Under the pieces are notes generated by a model. It was not told the origin of the DNA. It worked only from the letters and a program-made list of their open reading frames with translations, and did not search any database. A stretch of 64,000 nt of DNA, from NCBI RefSeq assembly GCF_000739935.1, contig NZ_BBJU01000003.1:124001-188000 (forward strand), read 5' to 3'. Each line of letters opens with the position of its first letter. The first letter of the stretch is position 1. Origin of the DNA: Agrobacterium rubi TR3 = NBRC 13261 (lineage in GTDB: Bacteria > Pseudomonadota > Alphaproteobacteria > Rhizobiales > Rhizobiaceae). This document shows, piece by piece, positions 1 to 8,962 of the stretch. The translations under genes were made by a program, and so were the position numbers.

Positions 1-106
1 TACGGTGCGCGATGTGGAAGAGCCGTTCCAGCCCGCGCGTGGTGCCTATCATGCCCATGGTGGCCATTCGCACGGCCATGATCATCATAATCACAGTCAT
101 GATTGA
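1..106 (+). CDS. ureE: Urease accessory protein UreE, 3' end only
   Basis: Only the last 34 codons are present, because the gene runs in from the left edge. The visible tail is strikingly histidine-rich: about eleven His residues alternate with Gly, Ser and Asp before the TGA at 104-106. A His-rich C-terminus is the nickel-binding tail of UreE, the metallochaperone that delivers Ni to urease. The identification rests on this tail plus the immediately following ureF and ureG, the usual rhizobial order. The core domain cannot be seen. Confidence 0.85.
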   Translation, partial: TVRDVEEPFQPARGAYHAHGGHSHGHDHHNHSHD

Positions 107-115
107 CCGATCGTG

Positions 116-781
116 ATGAACCGTAGCGTCGATGCGTTGCTAAGGTTGCTAGCGTGGATGTCGCCGGCTTTTCCCGTCGGTGCATTTTCCTATTCCGGCG
201 GGCTGGAAAGTGCAGTGAACGACCGGCGCCTCTCAAACGCCACCGATCTTCGAAACTGGATCGGCCTGCTGTTGCAGCGGGGAACGTTGTGGAACGATGC
301 GGTGCTGCTGGCGCAGGCGTGGCGATGCCATGAAGATCGCGGTGAACTGGCTACGTTGGCCGAATTGGGGCAGGCTTTGGCCGGGTCGGCGGAACGCTAT
401 CGTGAAACGGTTTTGCTGGGCGACGCCTTCGTGGATGCCGCTGCCGCATGGCCGCATGATGTGTTCAGGCGCCTGGCAAAAGCGACACCTTATCCCGTTG
501 CGGTGGGTGCCATAGCTGCGGCGCATTATATCGCACTTGAAGATGCCTTGGCCGCCTATCTGCATTCCGGCGTGTCGCAGTTTGTCTCTGCCGGCATCCG
601 TCTCGGCGTTGCCGGGCAAAAGGATGGTGTCTCGATCCTCGCGCATCTGGAGGCCGATATCGCCTCCGTTGCCAATCGCGCGGTGTCTTCGACCTTGGAT
701 GATCTGGGATCCGCTACCATCCTTGCGGACACGGCGTCGATGCGCCATGAAATTCAGGAAACACGGCTTTTTCGTTCATAA
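116..781 (+). CDS. ureF: Urease accessory protein UreF
   Basis: UreF is part of the UreF-UreG-UreH (UreD) complex that carbamylates and loads nickel into apo-urease in the cytoplasm; it acts as a regulator of the UreG GTPase. The 221-residue all-helical protein opens with the family signature (WMSPAFPVGAFSYSGGLE, residues 14-31) and has the usual length. A GTG at 113 directly precedes the ATG at 116; I chose the ATG, without a strong ribosome site for either, and translation is probably coupled to ureE, which ends 9 bp upstream. ureG follows after 24 bp. The large antisense reading frame inside it is a shadow. Confidence 0.95.
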   Translation: MNRSVDALLRLLAWMSPAFPVGAFSYSGGLESAVNDRRLSNATDLRNWIGLLLQRGTLWNDAVLLAQAWRCHEDRGELATLAELGQALAGSAERYRETVLLGDAFVDAAAAWPHDVFRRLAKATPYPVAVGAIAAAHYIALEDALAAYLHSGVSQFVSAGIRLGVAGQKDGVSILAHLEADIASVANRAVSSTLDDLGSATILADTASMRHEIQETRLFRS

Positions 782-805
782 AGACTGGATTTGGAAGGAC
801 GTAAT

Positions 806-1417
806 ATGAAATCGGGAAATGGCCCGCTCCGGGTCGGCATTGGCGGACCTGTCGGCTCTGGTAAAACGGCTCTGACGGAGAAACTCTGCAAGGCGATGAG
901 TGCGGATTATTCGGTCGCCGTCGTCACCAACGATATCTACACCAAGGAAGATGCCGAAGCGCTGGTGCGCATGCAGGCGCTGCCGTCGGAGCGGATCGTC
1001 GGCGTGGAGACGGGTGGTTGCCCGCATACCGCCATCCGTGAGGATGCGACCATCAATCTCCAGGCGATTGCCGGTCTCAACGAGCGCTTCCCCGATCTCG
1101 ACATTGTCTTCATCGAATCGGGCGGTGACAATCTGGCTGCGACCTTTTCGCCCGATCTTGCCGATATCACTATCTATGTGATCTCGGTTTGTCAGGGTGA
1201 GGAAATTCCGCGCAAAGGGGGGCCGGGCATCACCCGTTCAGACCTGCTCGTCATCAACAAAAAGGATTTGGCGCCTTATGTCGGTGCCGATCTCGGTGTG
1301 ATGGACAGTGACGCCACGCGCATGCGCAAGGATATGCCTTTCGTCTTCACCGATATGAAGCGGGGCGAGGGCGTGGATAATATCGTCGGCTTCCTGAAAC
1401 AGCACGGTGGTCTGTAA
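806..1417 (+). CDS. ureG: Urease accessory GTPase UreG
   Basis: UreG is the SIMIBI-class GTPase that powers nickel insertion into urease. The 203-residue product has the P-loop [11 protein letters not shown] near the N-terminus, the nickel-site region [10 protein letters not shown] around residue 70, the ESGGDNL motif and the NKKDL guanine-specificity motif. The ATG at 806 is chosen because GGAAGGA lies about 8 bp upstream; an upstream in-frame TTG at 791 would overlap that site. It is the last urease gene here, followed by a strong terminator near 1.5 kb. The urea it helps consume can come from AllA encoded at 52 kb. Confidence 0.97.
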   Translation: MKSGNGPLRVGIGGPVGSGKTALTEKLCKAMSADYSVAVVTNDIYTKEDAEALVRMQALPSERIVGVETGGCPHTAIREDATINLQAIAGLNERFPDLDIVFIESGGDNLAATFSPDLADITIYVISVCQGEEIPRKGGPGITRSDLLVINKKDLAPYVGADLGVMDSDATRMRKDMPFVFTDMKRGEGVDNIVGFLKQHGGL

Positions 1418-1500
1418 GGCTCGACAGGCGCTGAAACGGGATCATCGCTGTTTCAACGACTTTCCTCTCGATCAGGTCGTTCGATTCTGACTTGGTCACA

Positions 1501-1531
1501 CAAAAACGCCGGGCAATGCCCGGCGTTTTTG
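1501..1531. terminator. Bidirectional intrinsic terminator between ureG and the RND pump gene
   Basis: A GC-rich inverted repeat (ACGCCGGGCA / TGCCCGGCGT) is flanked by an A-run on the left and a T-run on the right, so it can terminate both ureG (+) and the converging efflux gene (-). Confidence 0.85.
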
Positions 1532-1547
1532 ATGTGCTGCTGTGGCT

Positions 1548-4500
1548 TTATTCTGCGGCGAGTGGTGGCAGGCGCAGGACATTACTGGAATTGCCGGTAT
1601 TTTTTGGGCTCGTTCCGTTTTTCTGCTCGATGTTTGCCAGGCGCTCTTCAAGGCCCGATACGGCGTCCTGATTGGTACGCGCTGCTTCCGACAGTTCCTC
1701 ATTGGAGAGAACCGGATGCTCCTCTTCCTTCTTGCCAATGAAACGGCCGAAGAGGTGGGCGAGGAGCATCGACAGGTCGTCCATGATGAGGAAGAAGGCT
1801 GGGACGACGACCAGAGACAGGACCGTCGAGACGATGATGCCGCCGATCACAGCGATGGCCATGGGCGAGCGGAACGAGCCGCCTTCGCCAACGCCCAGCG
1901 CCGACGGCAGCATGCCCGCCGACATGGCAATCGAGGTCATGATGATGGGACGCGCGCGCTTGCGACCGGCTTCCACCATGGCATGAACCCGCTCCATGCC
2001 GTGGCGGCGCATTTCGATGGCGAAATCCACCAGCAGAATGGCGTTCTTGGTCACGATACCCATCAGCATCAGGATGCCGATGAGAACGGGCATGGAGAGC
2101 GCGTTGTTGGTGATGATGAGCGCCACCGCGACACCACCGATGGCCAGTGGTAGCGACAGCAGAATGGTGAAGGGCTGGATGACATCCTTGAATAGCAGGA
2201 TGAGAACGACCAGCACCAAAAGCAGGCCGAGCAACATGGCATTGGTGAAGCCGCGCAGCATTTCGCCCTGCACCTTGGCGTCACCGCTTTCGGCAAGACG
2301 CACGGTTGGCGGCAATTGCGTTTCTGCAACGATGCGCCTGAACTCGGCAGAGGACGTATCCAGCGCCGTGCCGAAGGGAACATCGGAGCCGATGGACACC
2401 ACGCGGTTGCGGTCGTTGCGCTTGATGGAGCTTGGACCTTCCGAATAGTCGATATCGGCCACGCTATAGAGCGGAACCGTGGCACCTGCCGCCGTCTTGA
2501 TTTTCAGCGCGCGGATAGAGGCCAGGTCGCGTCGGACATCCAGCGATGCCTGTACGCGAATGGGGATTTGCCTGTCATCCAGCGAAATCTTTGTCAGTTG
2601 TGCATCAATATCACCGATGGTGGCGACACGCACGGTCTGCGATATCTGCTGCGGCGTGATGCCGAGGCGAGCGATCTCATCCTTGCGCGGGCGGATTTGT
2701 AGTTCGGGGCGTGGAAGCGCACCTTCCGAGCTGACATTGGCCAGGATAGGCGAGGCGCGCAGATGCGATTCCAGCGTGCTGACCGCCTTTTGCAAATCCT
2801 CTTCGCTCGAGGACAGGAAGTTGAAGCTCAGTTCCCGTTCGCCGCGGTCATTGAGTTTGATGATGCGCACATCCGGAATTGTGTTCACCTTGGCGAAAAT
2901 ATCCCGCTCCACATCCCATTGCGGGCGCGTTCTGCCATTGTCCTGCACTTTGGGGAGATATTGGCCAATCAGCGGAATGGAGCCCAATCCGTCATTGACC
3001 AGCGTTTTCAGCAGGGAGTGGTCGATATGCTGGAGAATGACGCGCACCGTTGCGCGCCGCAATTCCAGATCACCCTTTGGCGATGCGCCACCTAGGATGA
3101 AGATGCTTTCCACGCCATTGATGTCGCGGATCGCCTCATTGATCTTTGAGGTCGTCGCGTCGGTTTCTTCCAGCGTTGCATTGGGCGGAAGTTCGACGGA
3201 GAGCACGACGCGCGAGGCGTCATCCGGCGGCAGGAAGCTGCCGGGCACGCCGCTCAGAAGCACGATCGAGCCGACTAGGAAGCCGATGGCCCCGATGAGT
3301 GTCAGATAACGCGCCCACCATCTGCTCGTGGTTGCGCTCACCATCTGCGTATAGGCCTTCATCAACCAGCCGTCATTGTCGTGATGGTCATCGACGGCGT
3401 CGTCGGAACGCATGAGGTAGGCGGCCATCAACGGGGTGATGAGACGCGCGACCATGAGCGAGAAGAACACCGAAAAGGCGACTGTGAGGCCGAACTGGAT
3501 GAAGTATTGGCCCGGCACACCAGGCATGAAGGAGACCGGCACGAAAACCGCGATGATGGTGAAACTGGTCGCGATCACCGCAAGCCCGATTTCGTCGGCA
3601 GCTTCCAGCGAGGCGCGATAGGGCGATTTGCCCATCTTTATGTGGCGGGAGATATTCTCCACCTCCACGATGGCATCGTCCACCAGAATACCGGTGGCCA
3701 GCGTCAGGGCGAGGAAGCTGACGAGATTGAGCGAAAAGCCCAAGACATCCATGACCCAGAAGGTGGGGATGGCCGACAAGGGAAGCGCCACGGCAGCAAT
3801 CAAGGTCGCGCGCCAATTGCGCAGGAACAGCAACACGACGATGACGGCGAGGATGGAGCCTTCCACCAGCGTGTGAAGGGCGGCCTCATAGTTGCCATAG
3901 GTGAAATAGACCGAGTCATCCACCATTTCGATCGAGACGTTCGGGTGGTCTGCACGCACCTTGTCCAGATTTTGCGCGACGGTTTCCGCAACCGACACTT
4001 CGCTGGCACCCTTGGAGCGGAAAACGGCGAAGGTCACGCCCGGATTGCCGTTGAAGCGTGAGAAGGACTTTGGCTCCTCATAGGTATCGGTGATGGTGCC
4101 GAGTTCCGACAATGTAACGAAACGGCCGCTGGACAGCGCAATGGTGGTGTTGGAAAGCTGGGCCACATCACGGGCATCACCCAGCGTGCGAATGGTCTGT
4201 TCGTTGCCCGCCACCTGTCCACGACCGGAGCCGAGGTCGATATTGGTGCCACGCAGCTGTTCGTTCACGTCGGCCGCGGTAATGCCATAGGCATCCAGTT
4301 TGGCCGGGTTGAGCGATACGCGCACTTCGCGGTCCGCACCGCCGTAACGGTCGATCTTGCCAACGCCCGCCTGACCCTGAAGCGCCCGCTTGATCGTGTC
4401 ATCCACAAACCAGGAGAGCTCTTCCAGCGTCATGTTGGGTGACGAGACGGCAAAGGTCTGGATCGCCTGTCCCTCGACGTCGATCTTGCTGACAACCGGC

Positions 4501-4874
4501 TCCTCGATATCCGAGGGCAACTCGCTGCGAATCTTGTCGATGGCGTCCTTGGTGTCCTGAACCGCTTCTTCGGTCGGCTTTTCGATGCGGAACAACACCG
4601 TCGTCAGCGACTGACCGTCGGTCACCGTCGACTGGATCTCATCGATTCCGCTGATGGAGGCAACCGCGTCTTCGACTTCCTTGGTGACCTGTGCCTCAAG
4701 CTCGGAGGGCGAGGCGCCGCTTTGGGTGACGGTGATTGCCACCACCGGCACGTCGATATTGGGGAAACGCGTGATCGGAAGATCGTAGAACGCCTTGACG
4801 CCCAGAAACATCAAAAGCACAAAGCACAGCAGTGGCGCAATCGGGTTGCGGATGGACCATGCGGAAAAGTTCAT
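1548..4874 (-). CDS. RND-family multidrug efflux permease (AcrB/MexB-like)
   Basis: A 1108-residue inner-membrane proton-drug antiporter of the hydrophobe/amphiphile efflux family. It shows the N-terminal helix with IRNPIAPLL, two large periplasmic loops and twelve expected membrane spans. The proton-relay aspartate pair is visible in TM4 (ATGILVDDAIVEVEN), and the matching lysine in TM10 (GIVTKNAILLVDFA). The C-terminus is about 60 residues longer than in typical AcrB and contains a charged, potentially coiled segment. It starts 13 bp after the membrane-fusion gene, so the two form an operon. No outer-membrane factor gene is present nearby; the pump presumably uses a TolC homologue elsewhere. 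The substrate cannot be told from sequence. Confidence 0.93.
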   Translation of the reverse strand: MNFSAWSIRNPIAPLLCFVLLMFLGVKAFYDLPITRFPNIDVPVVAITVTQSGASPSELEAQVTKEVEDAVASISGIDEIQSTVTDGQSLTTVLFRIEKPTEEAVQDTKDAIDKIRSELPSDIEEPVVSKIDVEGQAIQTFAVSSPNMTLEELSWFVDDTIKRALQGQAGVGKIDRYGGADREVRVSLNPAKLDAYGITAADVNEQLRGTNIDLGSGRGQVAGNEQTIRTLGDARDVAQLSNTTIALSSGRFVTLSELGTITDTYEEPKSFSRFNGNPGVTFAVFRSKGASEVSVAETVAQNLDKVRADHPNVSIEMVDDSVYFTYGNYEAALHTLVEGSILAVIVVLLFLRNWRATLIAAVALPLSAIPTFWVMDVLGFSLNLVSFLALTLATGILVDDAIVEVENISRHIKMGKSPYRASLEAADEIGLAVIATSFTIIAVFVPVSFMPGVPGQYFIQFGLTVAFSVFFSLMVARLITPLMAAYLMRSDDAVDDHHDNDGWLMKAYTQMVSATTSRWWARYLTLIGAIGFLVGSIVLLSGVPGSFLPPDDASRVVLSVELPPNATLEETDATTSKINEAIRDINGVESIFILGGASPKGDLELRRATVRVILQHIDHSLLKTLVNDGLGSIPLIGQYLPKVQDNGRTRPQWDVERDIFAKVNTIPDVRIIKLNDRGERELSFNFLSSSEEDLQKAVSTLESHLRASPILANVSSEGALPRPELQIRPRKDEIARLGITPQQISQTVRVATIGDIDAQLTKISLDDRQIPIRVQASLDVRRDLASIRALKIKTAAGATVPLYSVADIDYSEGPSSIKRNDRNRVVSIGSDVPFGTALDTSSAEFRRIVAETQLPPTVRLAESGDAKVQGEMLRGFTNAMLLGLLLVLVVLILLFKDVIQPFTILLSLPLAIGGVAVALIITNNALSMPVLIGILMLMGIVTKNAILLVDFAIEMRRHGMERVHAMVEAGRKRARPIIMTSIAMSAGMLPSALGVGEGGSFRSPMAIAVIGGIIVSTVLSLVVVPAFFLIMDDLSMLLAHLFGRFIGKKEEEHPVLSNEELSEAARTNQDAVSGLEERLANIEQKNGTSPKNTGNSSNVLRLPPLAAE

Positions 4875-4887
4875 GGTGTTTCCTCAG

Positions 4888-6069
4888 TCAGTTCGATGCT
4901 GCGGCGTCAGCTGGAACCGGGTTGATCTTGTCACCATCGCGCACGAATGCGCCTGCTTTTTCAACGACCATGTCGCCTGCGGAAATTCCGCTTTTGATTT
5001 CGACGAAGCCTTTGTCCTGTATGCCGATCTCGACGGCAACCTGCCGGACGATGCCATCTTCCACCCGCCGCGTGCTCGATCCGTCACGGCCGGAGGTGAC
5101 GGCAGACAGCGGTAGCGCCAGCGCGTTGGCCGATGCGATGACGACTTCTGCGCTGCCATACATGCCGGCGCGGGCAGGGCTGTCGGCGGGCAAAAGGATA
5201 TGCACGGAGCCAAGCCGGGTGGTGGCATCGACCGTGGGTGACACCAGCCGCACCTTGCCTTCGATCTTGTTGCGACCGCCAGCGACCGTGATGATCGCTC
5301 TTTGTCCAGTCTGAACCTTCTGGATATCGGTTTCGGAAAGATCGGCAACGAGTTCGATCGCGTTATCCTTGATGACGGTAAACAGCGGATCGCCGCTGCC
5401 GCTGGCAATGGCACCGACGCGGGCATTCCTGGCCGACACGATGCCGGCGACCGGTGTTTTAACGCTGGTGCGTGACAGTTTCAGATCGATATCCTCGATC
5501 TGCGCATCCACGACTTTTATCTCCGCCTCACCGACCGTGACATTTTGTCTGGAGGCCTGAAGGCGTGCCTGGGCGACATCTGCGGCGGCAGCGGTCTGTT
5601 CCACCTGCGATACCGAGCCTGAGCCGGATTTGCCGAGACGGTCTGCCCGGTCACGCTGGCGCACGGCGTCATCGTAATTGGCTTGCGCCTCGATGACCTG
5701 CGCCCTGCTTTGTGCGACGGTGGCCTCAGCTTTGGCCCGGTTAGCCTGAAGCTGACTTTTTTGCAGAATGAGGCTGTCCTTCGACAATTCGGCGAGCGAC
5801 GCACCGGCCTCGACCTTGTCGCCAATGTCGACGTTCAACTTGTCGACGGACAGACCATCCACCAAAGGCTGCACGTAAATCTCATCGACTGGCTTCAGCG
5901 TGCCGGTTGCCACGACGCGGTCCACGAGATCGCGCTTGGTTGCTTCGCTGACGACGATGGAGGGCAAGTTCTTGCGGTCTGCTCCACCTTGAGCGCCTGC
6001 CAAACTGGGCACGAGCAAAGCCGAAACCATCAGAAGCGAAAACCGGGTTGAAACTGTGCTGCGATGCAT
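4888..6069 (-). CDS. RND efflux periplasmic membrane-fusion protein (AcrA/MexA-like)
   Basis: Periplasmic adaptor that links the RND permease to an outer-membrane channel. From the ATG at 6069 the product is 393 residues with a signal peptide (LLMVSALLVPSLAGAQ). It then has a lipoyl/beta-barrel half, an alpha-hairpin rich in Ala/Gln/Arg (about residues 105-185) and a second barrel. A longer frame reaches 6243, but its first 58 residues look non-coding; ATG 6069 has GGACAGG just upstream. No lipobox Cys is obvious after the signal. First gene of the pump operon. Confidence 0.92.
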   Translation of the reverse strand: MHRSTVSTRFSLLMVSALLVPSLAGAQGGADRKNLPSIVVSEATKRDLVDRVVATGTLKPVDEIYVQPLVDGLSVDKLNVDIGDKVEAGASLAELSKDSLILQKSQLQANRAKAEATVAQSRAQVIEAQANYDDAVRQRDRADRLGKSGSGSVSQVEQTAAAADVAQARLQASRQNVTVGEAEIKVVDAQIEDIDLKLSRTSVKTPVAGIVSARNARVGAIASGSGDPLFTVIKDNAIELVADLSETDIQKVQTGQRAIITVAGGRNKIEGKVRLVSPTVDATTRLGSVHILLPADSPARAGMYGSAEVVIASANALALPLSAVTSGRDGSSTRRVEDGIVRQVAVEIGIQDKGFVEIKSGISAGDMVVEKAGAFVRDGDKINPVPADAAASN

Positions 6070-6319
6070 ATGCCTGTCCGTTCCAAGGTCGCATCGCAGG
6101 GTCATCGCGCACAAATCGTGCCTTTGAAGGTCCTGCGATGATGAATGCAAGAAATTGGGGCGACAATGCCTGCCCTCGCCTCGCGGCGGACTGTAATTCG
6201 TCACGGGGGCGAATTCAATCCGTCTGACCCGTGGAGCGGGCATAGATTTCTGAATTTCACTTGATATGGATGTGAAGCGTCTGCAACTCGAGGGCGCGCG
6301 AGGCTGCGCGCCCCGGATG

Positions 6320-6697
6320 TTACTGCCTATTTAAGCTCAGCGTCCGTGATTTCGGTCGTAAACGCGCCCGTCGGTTCTTGGTGATGACGGGATCGGAACC
6401 GCCACTGCGGACGGACGGATGCCAGAAGGTGACGGCGCGCTCTGCCAGCGCCACCAAACCGTAAAAGCCCGAGCCAGCGATGGCGGCGACGGCAATCTCG
6501 GCCTAGACCATATCCACATCGCTCCGGCCCATTTCGGCGGAGATGCGAAATCCCATGCCTTGGCCGACCTTCGCCATATCCATCAGAGTGTCCCAAAGAC
6601 GGTTGCTGTTGATCGTCAGATTTTTTCCAGTTGTTTCATTTTTTGCGGATGTTTCCGGCATGCCAGTCTTTTCCTCACCCGTTTTGATCGTCATCAT
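6320..6697 (-). pseudogene. Deletion remnant: start of N-carbamoyl (beta-ureidopropionate) amidohydrolase fused to end of an ABC permease
   Basis: The first about 45 codons encode NLTINSNRLWDTLMDMAKVG, which matches the conserved start of Zn-dependent HyuC/N-carbamoyl amidohydrolases of the pyrimidine-degradation pathway. At about 6550-6563 the text changes abruptly to GMGFRISAEMGRSDVDMV. An in-frame TAG (6503-6505) follows where the family would have Trp or a similar residue, and the frame then continues with AEIAVAAIAGSGFYGLV and FWHPSVR. That second half is the C-terminal end of a SsuC/TauC-type ABC permease. So one fusion frame with an amber codon survives, stopping at 6320-6322. The adjacent divergent regulator is RutR-like, which fits a lost pyrimidine catabolic and uptake operon. 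Family assignment is by motif memory, not a search. Confidence 0.75.
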
Positions 6698-6760
6698 GCG
6701 AGGGGCGTGCCGTCCAAGAGGGGACGGCGAGATGCGTGGGCGACGTGGTCGTCCGATTAA

Positions 6761-6776
6761 TTGACCGACTGGTAAA
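6761..6776. promoter_or_regulatory. RutR-like operator
   Basis: TTGACCGACTGGTAAA matches 12 of the 14 specified positions of the Escherichia coli RutR palindrome TTGACCANNTGGTCAA. It lies between the RutR-like gene (+) and the operon remnant (-), about 65 bp upstream of the remnant's start, where an operator would be expected. Confidence 0.65.
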
Positions 6777-6920
6777 CATTGTTATTTCAGGCTTTGGTGA
6801 TTAAAAGAAATCGAGGGAGTTTCGCGAGTAAAGCGGTATTTTCTGATTGAGCTTTCATCACCGATTATTTTTTATCCAAAGTGACCTTCCAATTGCATTG
6901 AAAACAGACAGAGATCCTTG

Positions 6921-7580
6921 ATGGCCATACCCAGAGCGGCAAAAACGCAGAAGCGGACGCGGATACAGGAAGAAAAAGAAGAGATCATTTTAGAAGCGGC
7001 GCTGGATGTGTTTTCCGTCAACGGTTTTCGCGGCACGACCATCGACCAGATTGCCGAGGTGGCGGGCATGTCGAAGCCGAACGTGCTCTATTATTTCCGC
7101 ACCAAGGAGACCATGCATCGGGCGCTGATCGAGCGTGTGCTGGACACGTGGCTAGACCCGCTTCGCGCTTTCGATGCCGAAGGCAATCCTGAAACGGAAA
7201 TCAAATCCTATCTTCGCCGCAAGCTGGAAATGGCGCGCGACTACCCGCGAGAAAGCCGTCTGTTCGCCAATGAGGTGCTGCAAGGTGCGCCGCATGTGGA
7301 AGACGAGTTGAAAGGCCCGCTGAAACAGCTGGTGGACGAGAAGGCGGATGTCATCCGCGCTTGGGCGAAGGCCGGACGAATCGCGCCGTGCGATCCCTAT
7401 CATCTGATCTTTTCCATCTGGGCGACAACCCAGCATTATGCCGATTTCGATGTTCAGGTTCGTTCCGTGCTGGGGTCTGCGCATGCGGGCGAGGGGCGTT
7501 TCGAGGATGCGGCACGCTTTCTGGAGCAACTGTTTATGGGCGGTTTGGGCATCATTCCGGCACCACTCAAAAAAACATGA
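6921..7580 (+). CDS. rutR: TetR-family regulator of pyrimidine catabolism, RutR-like
   Basis: Cytoplasmic repressor of 219 residues. The N-terminal helix-turn-helix (about residues 20-65) reads TTIDQIAEVAGMSKPNVLYYF, a close match to the RutR/YcdC type, and the C-terminal ligand domain contains the family segment IFSIWATTQHYADF. RutR proteins respond to uracil or thymine and control pyrimidine breakdown. ATG 6921 is preferred to the in-frame TTG at 6918. The gene diverges from the operon remnant and faces the operator at 6761-6776. If its former target operon is gone, it may now regulate only itself or distant genes. Confidence 0.82.
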   Translation: MAIPRAAKTQKRTRIQEEKEEIILEAALDVFSVNGFRGTTIDQIAEVAGMSKPNVLYYFRTKETMHRALIERVLDTWLDPLRAFDAEGNPETEIKSYLRRKLEMARDYPRESRLFANEVLQGAPHVEDELKGPLKQLVDEKADVIRAWAKAGRIAPCDPYHLIFSIWATTQHYADFDVQVRSVLGSAHAGEGRFEDAARFLEQLFMGGLGIIPAPLKKT

Positions 7581-7678
7581 CGCGATTATCAACTTTATAC
7601 TTTACTCTAAAACTCATCTTTACTATCGTGCGGCCAGCCTGATCCAACAGGCGGTACATTTCGATGAAAAGGTGAGGC

Positions 7679-8089
7679 ATGGCGCGCAAGGAAAAGAAGA
7701 AGGCGGAGCGACACGGCAAGCGGGACAAAAGTTCACAGCAGGCAGCGCCCGCGGTTTCTCAGGCAGCGTCATCCGGGCCGAAAAGCTTTCTCTATGTGGG
7801 CGGCCGTGACTGTCAGGTTGCGCATCTTCGCCAGATCGCCAGCAACTTCGATGCCGAACTCATTCACCACGATGGCGGCCTGCGAGAGGCCGTGTCGCGC
7901 ATCGATACGCTGCTTCCGTCGGTCGATTGTGTTTTCTGCCCCATCGACTGTATCAGCCACGATGCGTGTCTGCGGGTCAAGTCCGGCTGCAAGAAGTTCG
8001 GTAAAACCTTCGTTCCCTTGCGCAACGGTAGCAAGTCCAGCCTTGAACGGGCGCTTCAGACGATGAACGACAGAGCCGCAGCCAATTGA
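7679..8089 (+). CDS. DUF2325-family cysteine-rich protein
   Basis: A 136-residue protein with a Lys/Arg/Ser-rich, probably disordered first 35 residues. A compact domain follows, beginning SFLYVGGRDCQVAHLRQIA and carrying a CPIDCISHDAC cluster plus a further Cys. This is the DUF2325 pattern, a small Rossmann-like domain of unknown function with conserved cysteines that suggest metal or redox chemistry. The start at 7679 has AAAGGTGAGG upstream. It stands alone between rutR and a convergent membrane gene; no operon partner is visible. Confidence 0.8.
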   Translation: MARKEKKKAERHGKRDKSSQQAAPAVSQAASSGPKSFLYVGGRDCQVAHLRQIASNFDAELIHHDGGLREAVSRIDTLLPSVDCVFCPIDCISHDACLRVKSGCKKFGKTFVPLRNGSKSSLERALQTMNDRAAAN

Positions 8090-8092
8090 CGA

Positions 8093-8461
8093 TTACTGGC
8101 GCGCTGTTACGAAAAAGGCAGCGCTGGCCAGAGCCAGCCAACCCAAGATCATGCCGAGCCCACCAATGGGTGCAGCCATGGGAAACAAGCCGCTTTCGGT
8201 GAAATGTCTCGAGACGAGATCGCCTGCGAACACCATGGTTCCCAATCCCAGCAGGATCGCCGCAGGCACGGCCGTCCTGATGCGTTCCCAACCCAGATAG
8301 AGCCCGAGAAGAATGGGCGCGTGGGCCAGGCACATGGCCGAGGCATTGCCCAGCATATAGGTCGCGCCCGTGTGCGTTGCCGCTGCCGCGAGGGCAACAC
8401 CCGCAGCCCCCAGAATACCGGATAGAAAAAGGCTCGTCGGGCGTAGCCAGCTGGTGTTCAT
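8093..8461 (-). CDS. Small integral membrane protein, DUF423-like
   Basis: A 122-residue hydrophobic protein with about four membrane spans (about residues 8-28, 36-56, 63-82 and 98-118). The length, the Gly/Ala-rich first helix (LSGILGAAGVALAAAATH) and the end (APIGGLGMILGWLALA) resemble the DUF423 (YgdD) family. Function unknown. The start at 8461 is chosen because its ATGA overlaps the stop of the haemoglobin gene upstream; the 41 extra codons of the longer frame lie inside that gene and are spurious. It is therefore translationally coupled to the haemoglobin gene. Confidence 0.75.
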   Translation of the reverse strand: MNTSWLRPTSLFLSGILGAAGVALAAAATHTGATYMLGNASAMCLAHAPILLGLYLGWERIRTAVPAAILLGLGTMVFAGDLVSRHFTESGLFPMAAPIGGLGMILGWLALASAAFFVTARQ

Positions 8462-8859
8462 GGGTTTGGGTCTTCCTGATTTTGCATGTGGAACGCAAGC
8501 CTCTCGACCGGCGCCCAGATGATCTCGCGTAGTTTCGGATTGTCGATGGTGTCGTCCATGGCTCGGCGAAAACACAGCAGCCACTCGTCACGCTCAGTGG
8601 AGCCAATGGGCGCAACGAAGTGACGTCTGCGCAGCATCGGGTGGCCGTGTTTTTCGACATAGATGGGCGGGCCGCCGAGATAGCCGATCAGATATTCGGT
8701 GAACTTGCTCTCACTGCCCGACAGATCCGGCGGGTGGATGGCGCGGCAGTTGGTGGCTTCCGGCAGGGTGTTCATCAGCTCATAGAAGCGCCGCGTCAGG
8801 GCGCGAACAGTCTGCTCCCCGCCAATGGCCTCATAAAGCGTGATGGTTTCGTCTGCCAC
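8458..8859 (-). CDS. Group II truncated haemoglobin (trHbO)
   Basis: A 133-residue 2-on-2 globin. The segment LGGPPIYVEKHGHPMLRRRH is typical of group II truncated haemoglobins; the proximal His lies in RRRHFVAPIG, and the group II Trp at G8 is in DEWLLCFRRAM. Such proteins bind oxygen, NO or peroxide and are linked to stress tolerance rather than oxygen transport. The start codon is GTG at 8859. Its stop overlaps the start of the DUF423-like membrane gene, a two-gene operon. The physiological ligand cannot be read from the sequence. Confidence 0.92.
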   Translation of the reverse strand: MADETITLYEAIGGEQTVRALTRRFYELMNTLPEATNCRAIHPPDLSGSESKFTEYLIGYLGGPPIYVEKHGHPMLRRRHFVAPIGSTERDEWLLCFRRAMDDTIDNPKLREIIWAPVERLAFHMQNQEDPNP

Positions 8860-8962
8860 GTCTCGCCGTCTCCGTTTCCAGCCGTTTTGGCTCTTTCGTC
8901 AAGAAAGCGCAACCTCAAACGGCTGGTGCGACAAAGCGAATTGCCGCACCTGAAGAGGCGCG

